A stretch of 9,246 nt of DNA from Bacteroidales bacterium (GTDB lineage Bacteria > Bacteroidota > Bacteroidia > Bacteroidales > UBA7960): positions 1-9,246 of the forward strand of contig SKTQ01000051.1 in assembly GCA_007122505.1 (NCBI GenBank). Direction: 5' to 3'. Positions 5,342 to 9,246 of this stretch are shown here, piece after piece (the stretch's first letter is position 1; the number at the start of each line of letters is the position of its first letter). The translations under genes and the position numbers were made by a program. Below the pieces are notes generated by a model. That model was given only the letters and a program-made list of their open reading frames with translations. It was not told the origin of the DNA and searched no databases.

Positions 5342-6019
5342 TCAATAAGCATAATCAACCACCCTGCCCAGGTATTCGCCATTTCTGATGATCCAGGTAA
5401 CTTCGTAGAGGCTGGGAACCCGGCTGTTTAACATATATATATAGATGCGCTCACCGTCTTCCGACAGAAACGCCCTTGCCTGGCATTCAACCCTTCCAAA
5501 CAACAAACGCCGCCTGCAAAAGTTGGGCTCAAAAATATCCCGGATGGCGCGATGGGGAAGAGACATCTGCTCAGCACTAAGCGAAACATGAACGCTCAGC
5601 ATGCGCTGACCCGGCAACCTCCCGTCGACACCCCAGTAATAGCGCCCATCTATAAGGTATACATAATTATGTGGCCCAAAATAACTAATTCTGTGAAGGG
5701 TTGGATGAAACGGGCCCCTCGAAATAAAGATGCGCATCTCATCCAGAACCAGGGTAAGGGTTTGATGAGAAAAACCATAGAGTTCAAACTCCCGCAAAGA
5801 AGCTTTGCCAGTAAGCCCAAGCAAAGAGCCGATAAAAGTGAAGCTCCCCACCTCTTGCCTGATAATGGTGTCCTTTAGAGAAAAAAAACTTTCTGCAGAG
5901 CCTTTGTAGTCAGGCACCACATAATGACCTTCCTGGGATTTTGCTTCCATCAGGTAGCTTGTGAAGGCCAGAATGACAACAAGCATGGACAAAACCACAT
6001 GTATTTTGTTTGTCACCAT
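5342..6019 (-). CDS. Exported protein of unknown function
   Basis: I do not recognise this 225-aa protein. It starts MVTNKIHVVLSMLVVILAFT, a classical signal peptide, with a likely Sec/SPI cleavage near AKS-QEG. There is no lipobox Cys, so a periplasmic or secreted location is inferred. The mature part is soluble and aromatic-rich: FELYGFSHQTLTLVLDEMRIFISRG, then SYFGPHNYVYLIDGRYYWGVDGRLPG, then MSLPHRAIRDIFEPNFCRRRLL with a second Cys 10 residues on (FCRRRLLFGRVEC), and a beta-rich end (YEVTWIIRNGEYLGRVVDYAY). The two cysteines could form a disulfide. ATG 6019 is chosen over an in-frame ATG at 6064 because AAGGA lies just upstream and the signal peptide starts there. It is divergent from the small winged-helix gene at 6077, and the two promoters overlap. 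Confidence 0.78.
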   Translation of the reverse strand: MVTNKIHVVLSMLVVILAFTSYLMEAKSQEGHYVVPDYKGSAESFFSLKDTIIRQEVGSFTFIGSLLGLTGKASLREFELYGFSHQTLTLVLDEMRIFISRGPFHPTLHRISYFGPHNYVYLIDGRYYWGVDGRLPGQRMLSVHVSLSAEQMSLPHRAIRDIFEPNFCRRRLLFGRVECQARAFLSEDGERIYIYMLNSRVPSLYEVTWIIRNGEYLGRVVDYAY

Positions 6020-6035
6020 GTTTTCCTTATCTTTG
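6005..6035 (+). promoter_or_regulatory. Consensus Bacteroidota promoter for the small winged-helix gene
   Basis: TTTG (6005-6008), exactly 19 bases, then TATCTTTG (6028-6035): a full match to TTTG-N19-TAnnTTTG. Transcription would begin near 6042, with a leader of about 35 nt before ATG 6077. The element overlaps the first codons of the divergent gene (ATG 6019). Confidence 0.75.
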
Positions 6036-6044
6036 CCTCTTTCA

Positions 6045-6076
6045 CAAAAATAAACAAACAACAAAAATTACGCAAC
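6045..6076 (-). promoter_or_regulatory. Probable promoter for the exported-protein gene
   Basis: On the minus strand TATTTTTG (6052-6045) matches TAnnTTTG. GTTG (6076-6073), a 3/4 match to TTTG, lies 20 bases upstream. Transcription would start near 6039, about 20 nt before ATG 6019. The element occupies the leader of the divergent wHTH gene. Confidence 0.5.
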
Positions 6077-6256
6077 ATGGACATCCAGGAAAAAATCGTC
6101 AAAACTTTTGAAGACGCTGCCAGGCCTCTGCGCACAGGTGAACTCGCTGAACTTGCCGGATTGGATAAAAAAGATGTGGAAAAGGCCATCAAGAAGATGA
6201 AAGACACGGGCAGCATATTCTCTCCAAAAAGATGCTATTACGACCTGAAAAAATAG
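6077..6256 (+). CDS. Small winged-helix DNA-binding-like protein
   Basis: This 59-aa protein has the layout of a minimal winged helix-turn-helix domain. Helix 1 is DIQEKIVKTFEDA and helix 2 is RTGELAELAGL. The recognition-like helix is DKKDVEKAIKKMKDTG, and the wing is SIFSPKRCYYDLKK. Short proteins of this type occur in Bacteroidota and Clostridia and are often labelled MarR-like transcriptional regulators, but experimental roles are scarce. There is no effector or dimerisation domain, so it may act as a dimer or bind a partner. I chose ATG 6077, which starts right at helix 1 and lies behind a consensus promoter. The frame is open back to 5924, but that would run through the promoter and the divergent gene. 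It is convergent with the gene ending at 6285, with only 28 bp between stops. Confidence 0.82.
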   Translation: MDIQEKIVKTFEDAARPLRTGELAELAGLDKKDVEKAIKKMKDTGSIFSPKRCYYDLKK

Positions 6257-6284
6257 TCCATCTTCATCGTTTTCCCATTGGCTG

Positions 6285-6992
6285 TTATTTGAGCAACTGG
6301 AGATACCTGTTCTTTACTGCGAGCAGATCGTCGGATGTGATATGCTCCTTGTATACCCGTACCAGCTCCACCACCCGGCCGTTCTCAAAAAAGCTTGCCC
6401 GTGCCGCATCAAAATAAAGAATATCTGTATCATATTTGGCCTCTTCGGTGAGTTTTTTGAATGACTCCCAGTCAACATAGCGGGGAATTACAAAATACCC
6501 TTTTGTTTTATCCAGGGCGTCCATGAACAACCCATCTCCGGCGGGAAGGAAGCGGATCATCTTTGACAGCCTGATGATTCCCATTACCTCCTTGATTTTC
6601 CGCTGTCGTTTTTTGAATTTAATCCCTTCTTTCTGCAAACTCTGTTGAAGGATGTGTACCTGGTTAAAATGCCTGATGTCTTTCAACCGAATGATTGGAC
6701 ATATCTTTTCTTTTAGATAGAGCTGTCCGGGAGCAACGTCAACTGGTTCGCGCCGGTGTGCGTTTACGTTTTCGGCAGCACGAAGTATTTCCGACAAGCT
6801 GTAGTAGCGGTCAAGCACACAATAGATGTATGGGTCCGGTTTACCCATAGGGGCATCATAATAATAGCCGAAAAAGGGCGATGTGGACTCCAGCACGCAA
6901 GTGTTATCAGCCGTCAAATCAGCTTCCAATGTGCTCAAAGGCTCCTCCTTGATGATCTCACAGTATCTCTCAGCAATCCGTGATTTTTTCAT
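6285..6992 (-). CDS. Conserved-looking protein of unknown function, 235 aa
   Basis: I cannot assign this protein to a family. It begins MKKSRIAERYCEIIKEEPLS and has no signal peptide or membrane helix, so it is probably cytoplasmic. A first half rich in Tyr and Pro (FFGYYYDAPMGKPDPYIYCVLDRYYS) is followed by a basic central stretch (QKEGIKFKKRQRKIKEV). The C-terminal part (GYFVIPRYVDWESFKKLTEEAK, then ENGRVVELVRVYKEHITSDDLLAVKNRYLQLL) looks like an alternating alpha/beta domain. The basic middle could contact nucleic acid or acidic partners; this is a guess. ATG 6992 is preferred to 7076, whose extra 28 residues cross the predicted promoter. It faces the wHTH gene tail-to-tail and is divergent from ppdK across a 383-bp gap. 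Confidence 0.78.
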   Translation of the reverse strand: MKKSRIAERYCEIIKEEPLSTLEADLTADNTCVLESTSPFFGYYYDAPMGKPDPYIYCVLDRYYSLSEILRAAENVNAHRREPVDVAPGQLYLKEKICPIIRLKDIRHFNQVHILQQSLQKEGIKFKKRQRKIKEVMGIIRLSKMIRFLPAGDGLFMDALDKTKGYFVIPRYVDWESFKKLTEEAKYDTDILYFDAARASFFENGRVVELVRVYKEHITSDDLLAVKNRYLQLLK

Positions 6993-7018
6993 ATGGATTT
7001 TATTTTGGATTCCGTCTT

Positions 7019-7050
7019 TAAAATTATCACTTTTTTTTGAATCCCGCAAA
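7019..7050 (-). promoter_or_regulatory. Probable promoter of the 235-aa protein gene
   Basis: On the minus strand TTTG (7050-7047) is followed after 20 bases by TAATTTTA (7026-7019), a 7/8 match to TAnnTTTG with one extra base of spacing. Transcription would start near 7013, about 20 nt before ATG 6992. This promoter supports ATG 6992 over the upstream ATG at 7076. Confidence 0.5.
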
Positions 7051-7058
7051 CAAGATGA

Positions 7059-7168
7059 ATGGCACACAGATGACACAGATGCAACAGATGATCACAGATT
7101 TTGTATATCGTTTTTAGCGTGGATTTCAAAAAAAAATCTGTGTTAATCCGTGTCATCTGTGTTCCATT
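7059..7168. repeat. Imperfect inverted-repeat element of dispersed type (CACAGATGACACAGAT family)
   Basis: The left arm at 7059-7080 and the reverse complement of the right arm at 7167-7146 agree at 20 of 22 positions. A less perfect extension of further CACAGAT copies runs on either side of a spacer of roughly 40 bp. The left arm is itself periodic: ACACAGATG (7064-7072), ACACAGATG (7073-7081), CAACAGATG (7082-7090), ATCACAGAT (7091-7099). Similar ATCTGTGT-rich elements are, to my knowledge, scattered in intergenic regions of several phyla. No coding potential is credible here. It could form a hairpin between the two divergent promoters. Confidence 0.8.
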
Positions 7169-7263
7169 AAAATCTATAAAAAAAACAACTCTCCCAATAA
7201 TAAGGATTTCCAGCATGGTCGTTTCCATCTGTTTACGGTTCACACCGATAAAAAAAAATCATG

Positions 7264-7271
7264 TACCTTTG
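7264..7271 (+). promoter_or_regulatory. Probable ppdK promoter -7 element
   Basis: TACCTTTG (7264-7271) fully matches TAnnTTTG. No TTTG lies at the -33 position. Transcription would start near 7278, leaving a leader of about 98 nt before ATG 7376, long enough for control elements. Confidence 0.45.
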
Positions 7272-7375
7272 TACCTTATTTTTTTGGCAGGTACCACAAA
7301 CGGTTTTGCCGCGTTATTTTCAAAATGAAAACCAATTTATTCACTCACAGAGTAATTATATAAAACAAGAAAAAG

Positions 7376-9246
7376 ATGGATAAACAGAGCAAAAAAGTGT
7401 ATTTCTTTGGAGGAAAGAAAGCAGATGGCGATGCCGGCATGCGTGATCTTCTGGGTGGCAAAGGTGCCAACCTGGCAGAGATGGTCAACATTGGTGTACC
7501 GGTTCCCCCCGGATTCACAATCACCACTGAGGTGTGTACCATGTTTAATGAAAAGGGTTATGATTTTGTTGTGAACGAAATCAAAAAAGAAGTTGAAGAA
7601 AACATGCGCCGCGTGGAAAATGAGATGGGTTCAGGTTTTGGCGACAAGGACAATCCGCTTTTGATGTCGGTTCGTTCCGGCGCACGTGCATCCATGCCCG
7701 GTATGATGGATACGGTATTGAACCTGGGCCTCAATGAACAAACGCTTCAGGGGCTGACAAACAAGACTGGCAACGAGCGTTTTGTATGGGACTCTTACCG
7801 TCGCTTTGTGCAGATGTATGGTAATGTTGTGATGGGTATGAAGCCCGAAAGCAAGGAAGAAGAGGGTCCATTCGATGTGATCATGGATGAGATGAAAGAA
7901 GAAAAGGGAGTAGTTAACGATCAGGACCTGACCACCGACGACTTAAAAGAACTGGTAAGGCGTTTTAAAAAAGCCGTGAAAGACAAAACCGGCAAAGGCT
8001 TTCCGGAAGATCCGTGGGAACAGCTATGGGGTTCTGTGATGGCCGTGTTTGAATCCTGGAACAACCCCAGGGCAACTTATTACCGGACAAAATACAATAT
8101 CCCCGCCGAATGGGGTACAGCCGTAAATGTTCAGGCCATGGTATATGGCAACATGGGTGATACTTCCGCTACCGGTGTTGCATTTACCCGCGACGCTGCC
8201 ACAGGAGAGAAAATCTTCAACGGCGAATACCTGGTAAATGCCCAGGGAGAAGATGTGGTTGCAGGTATTCGCACACCCCGCCAGATCACCAAAGAAGGAT
8301 CATTGCGCTGGGCCAAACTGCAGGAAGTAAGCGAAGAGGAACGCATAGAAACCTATCCTTCTCTGGAAGAGCTTTTCCCGGACCTTTACAAGGAGCTTGA
8401 TGAGCAGCAGCAGAAGCTTGAACTTCACTACCGCGACATGCAGGACCTGGAATTTACCATCCAGGAAGGCAAGCTGTGGATGCTGCAAACCCGTAACGGG
8501 AAACGTACCGGTCCGGCAATGGTAAAAATTGCTATGGACATGCTGCGCGAAGGCGTTGTCACGGAAGAAGAAGCACTGTTGCGCGTTGACCCCGACAAAC
8601 TGGATGAGTTGCTTCACCCTGTATTCGACACCAAAGAGCTCGCCAAAGCCAATATGCTTGCCAAAGGCTTACCGGCTTCTCCGGGAGCTGCCACCGGACA
8701 GATCGTCTTTTTCGCTGATGATGCTGCCGAATGGACCGCAGAAGGGAAAAAAGTGATCCTGGTACGTGTGGAAACATCTCCTGAGGACCTGAGCGGTATG
8801 GATGCTGCCCAGGGCATTCTCACAGCCCGCGGAGGGATGACCTCACACGCTGCCGTTGTTGCCCGCGGAATGGGTAAATGCTGTGTGTCAGGTGCCGGTG
8901 CCATTAGCATCAGCTATAAAAACAGAACCATGACCATCGACGGAAAGGTTTTCAAGGAAGGGGATTTTATCAGCCTGAACGGCACCACCGGCGAAGTATT
9001 TGAGGATAAGATCAAAACCGTAGATCCTGAAATGAGCGGAGATTTTGCCGAACTTATGGAGCTGGCAGAAAAATATACACGCATGTCAGTACGCACCAAT
9101 GCCGATACACCAAAAGATTCCAGGGTTGCCCGTGAGTTTGGTGCCAAAGGTATCGGACTGTGCCGTACAGAACATATGTTTTTTGAAGGAGTGCGTATTA
9201 AGGCCATGCGCGAAATGATCCTTGCCAAGAATGAAGAAGGCCGCCG
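7376..9246 (+). CDS. ppdK: Pyruvate, phosphate dikinase, N-terminal two thirds (truncated by window edge)
   Basis: PPDK interconverts pyruvate + ATP + Pi and phosphoenolpyruvate + AMP + PPi in the cytoplasm. The window holds 623 codons of a family usually near 900 aa, and the frame is open at the right edge. The nucleotide-binding domain starts FFGGKKADGDAGMRDLLGGKGANLAEM and includes LLMSVRSGARASMPGMMDTVLNLG (about 96-119), GEDVVAGIRTP (291-301) and QDLEFTIQEGKLWMLQTRNGKRT (356-378). The swivelling phosphohistidine domain has GLPASPGAATG (about 429-439) and ARGGMTSHAAVVARG (484-498), with the phosphorylated His491. The PEP/pyruvate domain begins with MSVRTNADTP (Arg573 likely substrate-binding) and GIGLCRTEHMFF (592-603); the catalytic Cys region lies beyond the window. 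ATG 7376 follows AAGAAAAAG, an A-rich Bacteroidota-style leader. There is no frameshift or missing key residue in the part seen. Confidence 0.97.
   Translation, partial: MDKQSKKVYFFGGKKADGDAGMRDLLGGKGANLAEMVNIGVPVPPGFTITTEVCTMFNEKGYDFVVNEIKKEVEENMRRVENEMGSGFGDKDNPLLMSVRSGARASMPGMMDTVLNLGLNEQTLQGLTNKTGNERFVWDSYRRFVQMYGNVVMGMKPESKEEEGPFDVIMDEMKEEKGVVNDQDLTTDDLKELVRRFKKAVKDKTGKGFPEDPWEQLWGSVMAVFESWNNPRATYYRTKYNIPAEWGTAVNVQAMVYGNMGDTSATGVAFTRDAATGEKIFNGEYLVNAQGEDVVAGIRTPRQITKEGSLRWAKLQEVSEEERIETYPSLEELFPDLYKELDEQQQKLELHYRDMQDLEFTIQEGKLWMLQTRNGKRTGPAMVKIAMDMLREGVVTEEEALLRVDPDKLDELLHPVFDTKELAKANMLAKGLPASPGAATGQIVFFADDAAEWTAEGKKVILVRVETSPEDLSGMDAAQGILTARGGMTSHAAVVARGMGKCCVSGAGAISISYKNRTMTIDGKVFKEGDFISLNGTTGEVFEDKIKTVDPEMSGDFAELMELAEKYTRMSVRTNADTPKDSRVAREFGAKGIGLCRTEHMFFEGVRIKAMREMILAKNEEGR

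Larger units (their letters stand above)
6993..7375. other. Divergent intergenic region upstream of ppdK
   Basis: This 383-bp gap contains, left to right, the promoter of the 235-aa gene, the inverted-repeat element (7059-7168), an A/T-rich stretch, a TACCTTTG element (7264-7271), a short stem GTACCT/AGGTAC (7271-7294) and a 12-codon mini-ORF (7325-7363) just before ppdK. I see no other gene. Confidence 0.7.

Noticed and set aside
5552..5878. Plus-strand frame opposite the exported-protein gene
   Set aside because: It is antisense to a gene with a signal peptide, SD and promoter. The plus product shows no domain.
6989..7243. Minus-strand frame with HLCHLCAIHLVC-like sequence
   Set aside because: This Cys/His pattern is the translation of the ATCTGTGT inverted repeat, a well-known source of spurious ORFs. 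It is not a zinc-binding protein.
8131..9228. Several minus-strand frames within the ppdK region
   Set aside because: They are antisense shadows of ppdK, which has continuous family signatures throughout. No independent motif or promoter was seen.

Overview
The window looks like a chromosomal segment of a Bacteroidota (Bacteroidetes) bacterium, probably an anaerobe or facultative anaerobe. The evidence is: a SecD N-terminus of the type found in Bacteroidota SecDF; a ferredoxin-alpha-beta-gamma 2-oxoacid:ferredoxin oxidoreductase operon; pyruvate,phosphate dikinase; mostly weak Shine-Dalgarno sites; and several upstream regions with the Bacteroidota promoter pattern TTTG-N19-TAnnTTTG. All calls come from reading the sequence; no database search was run.

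Layout. Bases 1-422 (-) hold the N-terminal 140 codons of secDF, which runs off the left edge. Bases 604-1023 (-) encode a small retropepsin-like aspartic protease. Bases 1123-4283 (-) carry a four-gene operon, transcribed right to left: korD ferredoxin, korA alpha, korB TPP-binding beta, korC gamma. The korD-korA gap (about 355 bp) is unusual. It holds 20 copies of a 7-bp tandem repeat and, beside it, a four-run G-quadruplex motif on the transcribed-sense strand. Bases 4614-5294 (+) encode a SanA/ElyC-type (DUF218) membrane-anchored protein. Bases 5342-6019 (-) encode an exported protein of unknown function, divergent from a 59-aa winged-helix protein (6077-6256, +) with interleaved promoters. 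Bases 6285-6992 (-) encode an unrecognised 235-aa protein. A dispersed-type inverted repeat lies at 7059-7168. Bases 7376-9246 (+) carry about two thirds of ppdK, which runs off the right edge.

How the genes work together. The KorDABC enzyme oxidatively decarboxylates a 2-oxoacid (2-oxoglutarate or a branched-chain 2-oxoacid) to an acyl-CoA, with electrons passing to ferredoxin, or runs in reverse. PPDK interconverts pyruvate and phosphoenolpyruvate. Both fit ferredoxin- and PPi-based central metabolism. SecDF and SanA are envelope housekeeping genes. I see no defence system, phage, plasmid, transposase, CRISPR array, rRNA or tRNA. The less ordinary content is the repeat/G4 insertion inside the kor operon, the inverted-repeat element, the wHTH/exported-protein divergent pair, and the two proteins I cannot assign.
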